9,804 nt of DNA from Pseudomonadota bacterium (GCA_023419055.1 JAEZYO010000593.1:1-9804), one strand, 5' to 3'. Shown: positions 1-6,513, counted from the stretch's first letter. Notes: generated by a model not told the origin, from the letters alone. Program-made: numbers and translations.

Positions 1-644
1 AGTTCGGCAAACGTGTGGTCGGGGACACGCTCGCGTTGCCGATCAGACACGCGCTCGCGCTCGATCTCGGAGTCTTCGAGCGCGCCGTGGACGCGTTCGG
101 CGGCGTCACGGTGCACGTGCCCTGCGCGCTCCGCGACCGCTTCCTCGACTCTCGTGAGCCGACTGGTTACCGCTTGCTCGACGTCGACCCCGGAGACGTA
201 CGCATGGACGGCGCGACCGCTGCCCTCTACGTTCGGTCGCGTCACGGTAGGTCGGACTTCAGTCGTTCACGGAGACAACAGGCGGTCTTGCTCGGTTTGA
301 GATCCGAGCTCGAGAGCGCCGGGGGAGTGGCTCGTCTGCCGGCGCTCTGGGAGGAGTTCGAGAGTTCCGTCTCGACCGATCTCAAGCGCTATCAACTCTT
401 CGACCTCGCTCGGCGAGTGCTCGCCGCAGGTCCCGAGCGCCTCCACGGCTTGGTCATCAACCACCCCCATGTCAGGGCGCTCCGTACCGAGCAGGGTCAG
501 GCGGTCCTCGAGCTCGACCCGGACGCGGTTTCGACGGCGCTCCGCTCCCTGTTCTCGGCACCTCGACCGGGAACTCCACCGAAAGGGGCGGTTTGTCCTG
601 CCAAGGATGTCGCGCTCACGGCGGCCCGGAGCGCGGGTTCATAG
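1..644 (+). CDS. LytR-CpsA-Psr (LCP) family protein, 5'-truncated
   Basis: This is the C-terminal 213 residues of an LCP-family protein. The frame is open from base 3, so the true start lies outside the window. Visible LCP hallmarks are the Asp-Ala-Phe-Gly-Gly-Val-x-Val-x-Val-Pro segment around bases 87-122, a Gly-Ala-x-Ala-Ala-Leu-Tyr-Val-Arg-x-Arg-His segment, and directly after it SDFSRSRRQQ (about bases 253-282). In known LCP proteins the conserved Arg residues of this last region contact the polyisoprenoid pyrophosphate. The family is membrane-anchored, acts outside the cytoplasmic membrane and transfers lipid-linked glycopolymers to the cell wall. In a Gram-negative host the acceptor is unclear. 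The last 35 residues or so are Pro/Ala/Ser-rich and not recognisable. Family call is firm; exact substrate is unknown. No clear terminator follows the TAG. Confidence 0.88.
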   Translation, partial: FGKRVVGDTLALPIRHALALDLGVFERAVDAFGGVTVHVPCALRDRFLDSREPTGYRLLDVDPGDVRMDGATAALYVRSRHGRSDFSRSRRQQAVLLGLRSELESAGGVARLPALWEEFESSVSTDLKRYQLFDLARRVLAAGPERLHGLVINHPHVRALRTEQGQAVLELDPDAVSTALRSLFSAPRPGTPPKGAVCPAKDVALTAARSAGS

Positions 645-688
645 GGCTCTATAAGGAGAAGAGAAGGGGCGGAGCCTTGCGCGCTGCG

Positions 689-820
689 TCAGCTCTTCGG
701 GATTGGACCGTTGTTGCGCCGGTTCTCGATCTCTCGGGCGACGACCCACGGAGCCAACAGCAGGCCACCCGGAGCTACCAGCACCAGTGTCCAAAGGAGA
801 ACGCGAACCAGGACCGCCAT
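689..820 (-). CDS. Small membrane protein, 43 aa, function unknown
   Basis: A short minus-strand frame runs from ATG (820-818) to TGA (691-689). Residues 2-28 are very hydrophobic (runs such as LLWTLVLVAPGGLLLAPWVV), consistent with one membrane helix or a hairpin broken at the Pro-Gly-Gly of residues 17-19. Residues 29-43 form a hydrophilic tail with several Arg and Asn, ending GPIPKS. The charge pattern suggests the tail faces the cytoplasm. Codons mostly end in G or C, as in neighbouring genes. No strong Shine-Dalgarno sequence is seen; a weak promoter match at 832-860 would give an almost leaderless transcript. The gene converges on the LCP gene, with 44 nt between the two stop codons. 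I do not recognise a family. A chance hydrophobic frame remains possible. Confidence 0.5.
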   Translation of the reverse strand: MAVLVRVLLWTLVLVAPGGLLLAPWVVAREIENRRNNGPIPKS

Positions 821-831
821 CGCAAGACTTT

Positions 832-860
832 TCTATGCAGCCTGTATGCCACGTTGTAAA
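832..860 (-). promoter_or_regulatory. Weak sigma70-like promoter candidate for the small membrane protein
   Basis: On the minus strand TTTACA (860-855; five of six matches to TTGACA) is followed after exactly 17 nt by CATAGA (837-832; three of six matches to TATAAT). Transcription would begin only a few bases before the ATG at 820. The -10 match is poor, so this is a weak suggestion. Confidence 0.22.
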
Positions 861-930
861 GCGCCCCGCCGCGCGAAAGATCAGTGCCTTTGTCGCGTCT
901 AACGAGCTGCGCCCCCTGATCGGCTTGTCG

Positions 931-970
931 CACTCGCTGTCGCGGTGACGCTATTCGGTCACAGCGAGTG
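931..970. repeat. 10-bp perfect inverted repeat, 20-nt loop
   Basis: CACTCGCTGT (931-940) is exactly complementary to ACAGCGAGTG (961-970). An alternative fold pairs the outer 8 bp and then GTGAC (945-949) with GTCAC (958-962), leaving an 8-nt loop. By a rough count with equal base frequencies, a 10-bp arm with a loop under 30 nt would occur by chance about 0.3 times in a window this size, so it is suggestive only. No T-run follows on either strand, so it is not a classical intrinsic terminator. Confidence 0.6.
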
Positions 971-1078
971 TTACACACCTTCAGTCACCGTCCGGATCGC
1001 GCACCGCATCATGCGCCTCGAACGCGGTCATGCCTTGCGTTTCGGCAGGGCACTCGCAGCAGCAGGAGGTGACGGATT

Positions 1079-1115
1079 CTCGCTCGGAGCATCGAGCGAG
1101 CGGCGCCAGGCGCCG
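1079..1115 (-). terminator. Two back-to-back hairpins downstream of the hydrolase-like gene
   Basis: CTCGCTCG (1079-1086) pairs with CGAGCGAG (1093-1100) around the 6-nt loop GAGCAT. It is immediately followed by CGGCGCC-A-GGCGCCG (1101-1115). The pair sits 54-90 nt beyond the TGA of the minus-strand gene ending at 1169, where a 3' end would be expected. No T-run follows on the minus strand; on the plus strand the sequence after 1115 is mildly T-rich. The hairpins are plain, but termination is an inference. Confidence 0.35.
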
Positions 1116-1168
1116 GTGGTTCTACCTCTTTGACGCGGCGCTCCGCGTCGACGAGTACCAGCGGTGAC

Positions 1169-1951
1169 TCAGTGCCGGGCAGCGCTGACGGGCGCCCGCT
1201 CCCGCCGAGACACCGGGGTCAAGTCACGAGCGACGACCTTGGCCATGGGGACGTGCCGCAAGAACCAATCCCGCGCTCGAAACGCAACGAGCTCGAGCGC
1301 TCCGGACTGCTCGAACTCATGAGCTGCTCCGGGGATGACCTCGAGGCGCGTCTCGCAGCTCAATTTCGGTTGTACGGCTCGTGTAGCAGCCATGACGGGA
1401 ACGTCGGCGCTACCCACGACGAGGAGGGTCGGCGCGCGCACGTCGGATAGCTCTTCTCCCGCGAGGTCAACGCGACCTCCGCGCGTCACGACCGCTCTGA
1501 CCCGGTCCGACTCGTGCGCCGCAGCGACCAGGGCCGCAGCGGCGGCCGTGTTGTTCCCGAAGTATCCTATCGGCAGGGCCTGGGTCTCGAGCTGACGCCG
1601 CAACCAGGACGTCGCGAGGATCATGCGGCCTGCGAGCAGCGGGATGTCGAAGCGGAACTTCCCTCGTCGAGGATCGACGCGCGGCGCGAGCACCGGCGGA
1701 GGTCGCCGCGCATCGTGACCGAAGCGTTCGGCTTGCTCCTCCGACGGGGTCAAGAGATCGAGAGACAGCGTCGCGAAACCGGCTTGTTCGAAGACCGTCG
1801 CAACGAGACGCTCCCGGGCCGTGCGTCGTTCCGAGGCGTTTGGATGCGCCATGAGAACGAGCCCGAGTGACCCTTCGGGGACGCACAAGGTCCCGGCTAT
1901 CTCGATGCCCGGCTCGATGACGACTCTGATCTCGTGCGGACGGGCGTGCAT
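1169..1951 (-). CDS. Alpha/beta hydrolase-fold protein (dienelactone hydrolase-like), nucleophile position Asn
   Basis: This 260-residue protein follows the pattern of small dienelactone hydrolase-like alpha/beta hydrolases. The first core strand is LGLVLMAHPNASE (29-41), then LSLDLLTPSEEQAE (62-75), the nucleophile elbow IGYFGNNTAAAAALVAAA (128-145), the acid strand LLVVGSADVP (176-185) and the His loop PGAAHEFE (207-214). Asp183 and His211 fit the acid and base of the triad. In relatives I recall, the elbow reads GYFGAST with Ser as nucleophile. Here that position is Asn134 (codon at 1552-1550), and the usual HGSGSSR oxyanion-loop sequence reads HPNASER. The protein is therefore probably inactive or altered in activity. 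Residues about 76-97 look like an extra Arg/Pro-rich insert. ATG at 1951 has GGGAG five nt upstream. It lies 27 nt after the acidic-protein gene, probably in one transcript. No signal peptide is seen, so it is likely cytoplasmic. Confidence 0.85.
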   Translation of the reverse strand: MHARPHEIRVVIEPGIEIAGTLCVPEGSLGLVLMAHPNASERRTARERLVATVFEQAGFATLSLDLLTPSEEQAERFGHDARRPPPVLAPRVDPRRGKFRFDIPLLAGRMILATSWLRRQLETQALPIGYFGNNTAAAAALVAAAHESDRVRAVVTRGGRVDLAGEELSDVRAPTLLVVGSADVPVMAATRAVQPKLSCETRLEVIPGAAHEFEQSGALELVAFRARDWFLRHVPMAKVVARDLTPVSRRERAPVSAARH

Positions 1952-1978
1952 GGGAGCTCCCTCTCGGCGCCGCTCGCG

Positions 1979-2377
1979 CTAACCGCGATCCTCTGGATCG
2001 TCGAAAGGCTCGAGATCGACGTCGGTCGGAGCTTCGGTGTCCGAGAACATCGGTTGGCGTTCGGTGTCGGCGAGCGCGTCTTCCTCGATGAAGGTGATCT
2101 CGGCGTGGAAAGAGCTCGAGTTTCGTACGCGGTCCCATGCAGAAGTGGCGAGCGCGCCTGCACGCGGCCCTCGTACGGCGGCGGCGTCGCCGAACTCGTC
2201 GAATTCGTCGAACTCGTCCTCTTCGTCGCCGTCCTCTTCTTCTTCGGGCTCGTTGGTCCGTCCCGAAATCGCGGACAACCCCCGATACGGCGGGATGGGC
2301 TTGGCGTCGGGCTTGGTCGGGAGATCGTCTTCGCCGAAGCCGTCGTGGTCGGGTTGCGTCTGGCTGCGCTCTCGCAT
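1979..2377 (-). CDS. Acidic, probably disordered protein, 132 aa
   Basis: I do not recognise a family. The start at ATG 2377 is chosen because GAGGGA lies six nt upstream (2389-2384); the frame stays open to 2572 but that extension is Arg-rich and lacks such a site. The protein begins hydrophilic (Gln/Asp/Lys/Pro, residues 1-32). It then has a nearly continuous Glu/Asp run at 43-64 containing three tandem Asp-Glu-Phe units (54-62). After a more ordinary stretch (about 75-100, containing HAEITFIEED) it ends in another Asp/Glu/Pro-rich tail. No signal peptide or membrane segment is seen. It is probably largely unstructured in the cytoplasm; acidic tails like this commonly bind basic proteins or metals, but no function can be assigned. 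It sits 27 nt upstream of the hydrolase-like gene in the same direction and diverges from the TPR gene. Confidence 0.7.
   Translation of the reverse strand: MRERSQTQPDHDGFGEDDLPTKPDAKPIPPYRGLSAISGRTNEPEEEEDGDEEDEFDEFDEFGDAAAVRGPRAGALATSAWDRVRNSSSFHAEITFIEEDALADTERQPMFSDTEAPTDVDLEPFDDPEDRG
2192..2218 (-). repeat. Three tandem 9-bp units encoding Asp-Glu-Phe
   Basis: Plus-strand units GAACTCGTC (2192-2200), GAATTCGTC (2201-2209) and GAACTCGTC (2210-2218) encode Asp-Glu-Phe three times on the minus strand. They adjoin related CTCTTCGTC and CTCTTCTTC sequence encoding the acidic run. Such a short in-frame repeat can change copy number by slippage without breaking the frame. Confidence 0.8.
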
Positions 2378-2600
2378 CGCTGGTCCCTCGGATCGAACGC
2401 CACCTTCTCTGCTCGAAGCATGCCAGCGCCGACGCGCGGGGTTGCAGGGAAATCGGCCCCGTTTGTCAGGGGATGTCGTGCGAGGGCCGCGACGAGATGC
2501 CCCTAGCGTGTCAGCCGTGTCGTGCTCGAATTTTTCAGCGTCGCGCTTACTCGATTGGGTGACTATCCCCACTAGTCCGGTGCCGGTACGATGCGCGGCC

Positions 2601-4574
2601 GTGACTCCCGATTCACCCCATCCGCGGCTTTCGACGCCGCTGCCTCAACTGGACGCTTGTGAGATCAAGGGCGACGAGTTCAGCGCGAGGGGCGAGCACG
2701 AGAGCGCCGCCGACGAGTACAAACGGGCGCTATTCTTGCTGGGCTCCGAGCGTAGTCCGCGCCGCGTCTCGTTGTACGTCAAGCTCGGAGAGACCGCGCG
2801 GTCCCTCGGCCGGTCGCGGGTCGCTCTCAACAATTTCGAGAAGGCGCTCGGCATCGATCCGGGGCATGGGCAGGCGTATCGCAGCTTCGTGGAGGTCGGG
2901 CTCGCAGAGCGTGATTTCTCGCTCATCGACGATCTGATGCGCCGGCGCGTGGCCGACCTGCCGAACGCCGCGGAAAAAGTCGCGGTCCACCGTGAGAACT
3001 ATCAGCTCTGGCTCGACCACGCTTCGGATCCCGAGCAGGCGCTCGCCGCGCTCGTTCGGTGGCTCTCTTCGGACGCCTCGAGTCGCGAGGCGCTCGAGAA
3101 CAAGGCGAAGCTCGAGGTGTCGCTCGAGCGCTACGCGGCGGCGATCGACACGCTTCGGATGCTCGCGTCGGCCACGGGCGGAGAAGCTGGCGCCGTCATT
3201 TCGTGTCAGGCTGCCGAGCTCGCTCTCGGCAAGCTCGGCGAGCCGCGCCGAGCGCTCGATCTCTATCTCTTCGCCCTCGATCTCGACGTCCAGTCGAAGG
3301 GCGCTGCGGACGCGGCGGAGCGCTTGCTGACCGAGCTCCGCGACTACTCGGGATTGGGGGACCTCTACGAGCTCCTCGCGAGCCAGGGGCGAAGCGACGC
3401 GCACAGGCTCGAGGCCCTCCGCAAGCTCGCTTCGCTCTGTCGCGCCGATCTCGGCGACCCAAGTCGCGCCGAGCGGGCTCTCACGCGAGCGGTCGAGCTC
3501 GCGCCACGAGAAGCCGAGCTATTCCGCGAGCTCGCGGCCGTCCAGGAAGAGCGCGGCGAGCTCGACGACGCGCTCGAACACGCGCGCCGCGCTCAGGAGC
3601 TCGAGCCTCGCGACGCGCGCGCCTACCACCGCATTTTCGACGTGTTCCAGGGCCTCGGCTTGGTCGACGGCGCCTTCAACACCGCGCTCGCGCTCGAGTA
3701 CCTGGACGAGGCCGACATCAACGAGTCGGTGATCGCCGATCAGCACCGCCCGCAAGGTTTGCTCGCACCGAAAGCGGTGCTGAGCGAAGAAGATTGGGCG
3801 AGGGGAGAGTTTTTGCCCGAGCTCGATCCGCCGCTCAGCGAGCTTCTCGGCCTGCTCCGTCCGTTGGCTCTGGAGCATCGCCGCGCGGGCTCGAAGAGAG
3901 GCGCGCCGAGCTTCGACGAGCGAGAGCGTCAGGACGTGGCAGGTTCCACGGCCACGCTGGTCCGGGCGCTCGCCTGGGCGACGCGCGTGCTCGGGATCGA
4001 GGTGCCCGCGCTCTACTTGCGCGGGGAAGTCGACGGCGCGATTCAGGGCGTCCTCGCGGAGCAGCCCGTCCTCGTGGCGAGCCGTTCGCTCGGCAGCGGG
4101 CTCGAGCTACCGGAGCTTGCCTTCCTCTGGGGGCGCTCGTTGTTCTCGCTGAGGAAGGAGCAGCAGCTCGCGCTGGTGTTCGAAACGCCCGAAGCGCTCG
4201 CGGGACTCTTCGAAGCCGCGCGCGCCGTGACCCGCAAGGCGGGAAAATCGGTGCCGCCGAGCGCGGACCTGGTGAAGGCGCTCGAGAAGGGGCTCGACGG
4301 CGAGCGGCGCGAGCGCGTGAAGGCGTTGCTCGCGGAGCTGCCAGGATCGAAGGAGTGCGCCGAAATCGTGCTCTCGAGCTTCGAGCTCGGAGCCGTGCGT
4401 GCGGGGCTCTTGGTGTCGGGCGATCCGGGGAGCGCGGCCAGACTGAGCGAGCGCTTTCCTTTCGGACGGATGGCGCCGGTACCGCGACAGATCGACGCGT
4501 TGCTCGCGTTCAGCGTGAGCGACGCTTACCTCGGGCTGCGGCGGAGGCTCGGCGTCGCCGTGGGGCGAGGCTAG
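2601..4574 (+). CDS. Tetratricopeptide-repeat protein with unassigned C-terminal domain
   Basis: The N-terminal half is made of TPR-type helix pairs. Clear ones are at residues 21-46, 55-88, about 285-303, and 304-337, the last with Ala/Gly spacing and ending LEPRDARAY. Weaker repeats fill 100-285. The C-terminal part (about 395-657) is a separate domain containing EVPALYLRGEVDGA and LPELAFLWGRSLFSLRKEQQ. I associate this arrangement with large myxobacterial TPR proteins of unknown function. The ELAFLWGR helix stands where metalloprotease-like folds carry HExxH, but no zinc ligands are present, so that relation is speculative. No signal peptide is seen, so it is probably a cytoplasmic scaffold. 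The start is uncertain: GTG 2601 is chosen, GTG 2580 is an alternative, and neither has a strong ribosome binding site. The open frame back to 2037 is rejected because it lies antisense to the acidic gene. The stop codon sits inside a 14-bp palindrome (4566-4579). Confidence 0.88.
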   Translation: MTPDSPHPRLSTPLPQLDACEIKGDEFSARGEHESAADEYKRALFLLGSERSPRRVSLYVKLGETARSLGRSRVALNNFEKALGIDPGHGQAYRSFVEVGLAERDFSLIDDLMRRRVADLPNAAEKVAVHRENYQLWLDHASDPEQALAALVRWLSSDASSREALENKAKLEVSLERYAAAIDTLRMLASATGGEAGAVISCQAAELALGKLGEPRRALDLYLFALDLDVQSKGAADAAERLLTELRDYSGLGDLYELLASQGRSDAHRLEALRKLASLCRADLGDPSRAERALTRAVELAPREAELFRELAAVQEERGELDDALEHARRAQELEPRDARAYHRIFDVFQGLGLVDGAFNTALALEYLDEADINESVIADQHRPQGLLAPKAVLSEEDWARGEFLPELDPPLSELLGLLRPLALEHRRAGSKRGAPSFDERERQDVAGSTATLVRALAWATRVLGIEVPALYLRGEVDGAIQGVLAEQPVLVASRSLGSGLELPELAFLWGRSLFSLRKEQQLALVFETPEALAGLFEAARAVTRKAGKSVPPSADLVKALEKGLDGERRERVKALLAELPGSKECAEIVLSSFELGAVRAGLLVSGDPGSAARLSERFPFGRMAPVPRQIDALLAFSVSDAYLGLRRRLGVAVGRG

Positions 4575-4607
4575 CCTCGAGTTGGGCGCTTTCTTGATTG
4601 CGGTCGA

Positions 4608-4703
4608 GGGGTGATGCCCACCCCGCGCCATGCTCGGCGGCCGTGCCGCCTGCGCGTGCCGCCGCCCCTCCCACGCGTCGCGCTGCGCGCGCCACGGAGG
4701 GGC
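4608..4703 (+). terminator. Two hairpins downstream of the TPR gene
   Basis: GGGGTG (4608-4613) pairs with CACCCC (4619-4624) around a 5-nt loop. Further on, GCCCCTCC (4664-4671) pairs with GGAGGGGC (4696-4703) around a GC-rich 24-nt interior. They lie 34 to 129 nt beyond the TPR stop, as a transcript end would. Neither has a following T-run, so a role in termination is only plausible. I see no gene in 4575-4818. Confidence 0.3.
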
Positions 4704-4818
4704 AGACGCTGCGCGAGCAATGGGCCCGACGTGAGCTGCGATGCATCACGTCGCGGTATCCATCCAGATCGTTTTCTGTGAGGACGCACTGCCACGCAGC
4801 GTTTTCTCAGGAGCGAGC

Positions 4819-5058
4819 GTGCAGGACGTCTCGATCGTAAACAGCTTCGCTGTGCGGCAATGCTTCGCTGGGTGCTTCACGTCGGCCGCAACAAGCAACT
4901 TCGTGACGCTCATGACGGGCTGGGTGCTTGATCTGCGCCTGCGTACGGTTACCGAGGTCGTGCGTGCTGCTGGCGCAGTAGGCCGGAAACACCGGCGTCA
5001 CCTGCCGCGACATGCTCGCTACATCGAGGCGCGCTTCTTGGCGCCAAAGACTTCTTGA
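4819..5058 (+). pseudogene. Transposase N-terminal fragment (DDE-type, IS701/IS4-like), truncated
   Basis: The frame begins at GTG 4819 with AGGAG five nt upstream (4809-4813) and ends at TGA 5058, giving 79 residues. The segment CFTSAATSNFVTLMTGWVLD, then RLRTVTEVVRAAGAVGRKHRR, then LPRHARY matches the start of DDE transposases that carry a TGWVL...RRTVT...RAAG...RKHH...HR pattern. Full-length members run to several hundred residues with three acidic catalytic residues. None of that catalytic domain is visible here, and the match fades after about residue 70. Sequence after 5058 (about 75 nt open in another frame) is not recognisable as transposase. I found no terminal inverted repeats or target duplication. 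The stretch about 4750-5130 looks less GC-rich than its neighbours. It is best read as the relic of an insertion sequence. The family call rests on memory of the motif, and the exact IS family is unsure. Confidence 0.65.
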
Positions 5059-5137
5059 TCCAGCCGCAACAACGGCTGACTTACGCCAATGTCTTCGCCC
5101 TCTCGGTCGACTCTGTTGCGAGTGCTGCCTAGCGACT

Positions 5138-5175
5138 CCTCCCCCTGAGCCCGCCTGCGGGCGATTTGGGGGAGG
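5138..5175. terminator. Long two-part hairpin downstream of the 417-aa lipoprotein gene
   Basis: CCTCCCCC (5138-5145) pairs with GGGGGAGG (5168-5175). Inside it GCCCGC (5149-5154) pairs with GCGGGC (5157-5162), giving 14 base pairs separated by a small internal loop (TGA against GATTT). It is by far the strongest hairpin in the window. It lies 84 nt beyond the minus-strand stop at 5260 and 79 nt beyond the transposase fragment. No T-run follows, so it may act as a transcript-end stabiliser or be part of the lost insertion sequence's end. Nothing else is seen in 5176-5259. Confidence 0.5.
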
Positions 5176-5259
5176 CCGCCCGCCCGCAGCGCGGAGCGCG
5201 AGGACGGACGGGGTGGGGGCAGCTACCTGAAGCTGGTCATGATTTCCACGAGCTCGAGG

Positions 5260-6513
5260 CTAGTCGCCGCGCCGGTAGATGCTCTTCATCACCACGCTGA
5301 AGCCTTGGGTGTTCATCTCCGAGCGCTGCTCTCGCCCGCGCGCGTCCAGAAGGCTCAACGCTTCGACCTTGTCCATCTTCACGAGGACCGTCCCCGAGGG
5401 ATCGTTCACCCGATGGGCATAGCCGATGCGCGACAGCTTCGTCGCGTCCTCGGATGGTCGGTACTGCTGAATGGAGAACTCGAAGGCGCCGCCCTTGGCG
5501 AGGCGCTGGGCGAGCTCGCGCTGCGTCCAGAGCGGGCTCGGGAGTCCGCGATCGTCGTCCGCCGAGACCGCCCCTGATACCGGTTTCCCAGCCTGATTTC
5601 CGCTGAACTGGTAGTTCTTGCCCTGCCCGCGCCGGAGCTCGACCTCGAGCGTCAGGCGACCGTTCTTGGCCTCGGTGAAGCGGCCGCTCACGATGCGGTC
5701 GGAAGCGTCGACCGAGGTGAGCGCGGCGTAGTCCTGCGTGACGAACAGGTTGGGCTCGCTGATCAAGAGCGCGAGGCCCGTGGCGATCAGTTGCCGTTCA
5801 CCGTTCTTGCCCGGCAGCACCATGAGCCGCTCGTAGCCCGACGGGCGGCCGTTGACCTCGGCGGCGGAGATCTCGACGTAGGTCGGCGTCACGATAGACG
5901 GTCCCCGGTCGAGCGACTCGAACACGGAGCGAGCCACGCGGAGGAACGTCTGCTCGTACCCGAGCTCGTCGTGGAGACACATGCTGGACGCGCCGAGTCG
6001 GCTGTGGAACGCGAGCTTGAGCTGGCCGAGCGCTCTACCCTTGGGAGTGTTCGTCGTGTAGAAGCCGGCGAGCGTCGCGACGGGCGCCTCCCCGACGACC
6101 TCGACCGGCCCCGCCACGACCCGATCGAGCTCGAGCTCCTCCGCGAGCGACCCGATGATCGCCGCGAGCGCAGCGCCAGGATCCGGGTCGTTGTCGTACA
6201 CGAAGCAGTGCACCGGGGCCTCGGAGCCGATGGGCAAGATCAGCTTCGAGAAGTCGGGCTCGGACGTGACCTCGGGCTCGCCCTTGACGAGAGCCCGAGC
6301 CCGGAAGCCACGACCCGTGAGCGCGACCGCCTCGAGCGCCGTCGCCTCGCGCTGCAGGAGCGCTTGGAGATCGAGCGACCGTGTCGCTGGCGCCACCGGC
6401 TTCGTCTCACCGGGAGTCGCGGCGGGCTGCTGGCTCTCGCGCCGAGCGCAAGCGAAAGTCGAGGCGAGCGCGAAGAGTACGCCGAGCGATCGGAAGGAGG
6501 AGAGGCTTCGCAT
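5260..6513 (-). CDS. Putative lipoprotein, 417 aa, function unknown
   Basis: ATG 6513 has GGAG five nt upstream. Residues 1-21 form a signal peptide (basic start, then LGVLFALAS) followed by Thr-Phe-Ala-Cys22. This is an acceptable though not ideal lipobox, since Phe at -2 is unusual. Ala follows the Cys, so in a Gram-negative host outer-membrane sorting would be expected. Residues 23-45 are a Gln/Pro/Ala/Thr linker. The mature part shows alternating strand-like segments, for example APVHCFVYDNDPDP (about 98-111), RLMVLPGKNGERQLIATGLALLI, and a late segment with IGYAHRVNDPSGTVLVKMDKVEALSL. No enzyme motif is evident and I do not recognise a domain. Two further Cys residues occur in the mature part. 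The gene diverges from the beta-barrel gene, with a 348-nt gap. The reading frame is convincing; the function is open. Confidence 0.82.
   Translation of the reverse strand: MRSLSSFRSLGVLFALASTFACARRESQQPAATPGETKPVAPATRSLDLQALLQREATALEAVALTGRGFRARALVKGEPEVTSEPDFSKLILPIGSEAPVHCFVYDNDPDPGAALAAIIGSLAEELELDRVVAGPVEVVGEAPVATLAGFYTTNTPKGRALGQLKLAFHSRLGASSMCLHDELGYEQTFLRVARSVFESLDRGPSIVTPTYVEISAAEVNGRPSGYERLMVLPGKNGERQLIATGLALLISEPNLFVTQDYAALTSVDASDRIVSGRFTEAKNGRLTLEVELRRGQGKNYQFSGNQAGKPVSGAVSADDDRGLPSPLWTQRELAQRLAKGGAFEFSIQQYRPSEDATKLSRIGYAHRVNDPSGTVLVKMDKVEALSLLDARGREQRSEMNTQGFSVVMKSIYRRGD

Larger units (their letters stand above)
821..1168. other. Structured intergenic region without a convincing gene
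   Basis: These 348 bases lie between the stop of the minus-strand hydrolase-like gene (1169) and the start of the small membrane protein gene (820). Frames here are short and lack ribosome binding sites. The region contains three inverted repeats (931-970, 1079-1100 and 1101-1115, listed separately). It could be a 3' untranslated region, a small RNA locus, or decayed coding sequence. Confidence 0.5.

Noticed and set aside
981..1121. Minus-strand frame containing a Cys-Cys-Cys-Glu-Cys cluster, ending DAVRDPDGD
   Set aside because: It has only a late internal ATG (1031), no ribosome binding site and overlaps the hairpins; recorded as possible decayed coding sequence only.
949..1167. Plus-strand frame ending WFYLFDAALRVDEYQR next to the hydrolase-like gene's stop
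   Set aside because: The last residues look protein-like, but the rest is Ser/Arg/Gln-rich and there is no start with a ribosome binding site. It could be a gene remnant, not enough to call.
2037..2600. Upstream extension of the TPR frame, rich in Ser and Asn
   Set aside because: It is the mirror of the acidic gene on the other strand (Glu/Asp runs read as Ser/Pro runs in reverse). That gene has a proper ribosome binding site; the extension has none and no TPR character.
4566..4579. Perfect 14-bp palindrome CGAGGCTAGCCTCG around the TPR stop codon
   Set aside because: About 0.6 palindromes of this length are expected by chance in a window of this size, and it leaves no loop for a natural RNA hairpin.
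3059..4597. 512-codon plus-strand frame inside the TPR gene
   Set aside because: Arg/Ala-rich composition is typical of an out-of-frame shadow in GC-rich coding DNA, and the TPR frame explains the region.
5055..5132. 25-codon frame after the transposase fragment (LIQPQQRLTYANVFALSVDS...)
   Set aside because: It might be a frameshifted continuation, but I see no match to the transposase family.
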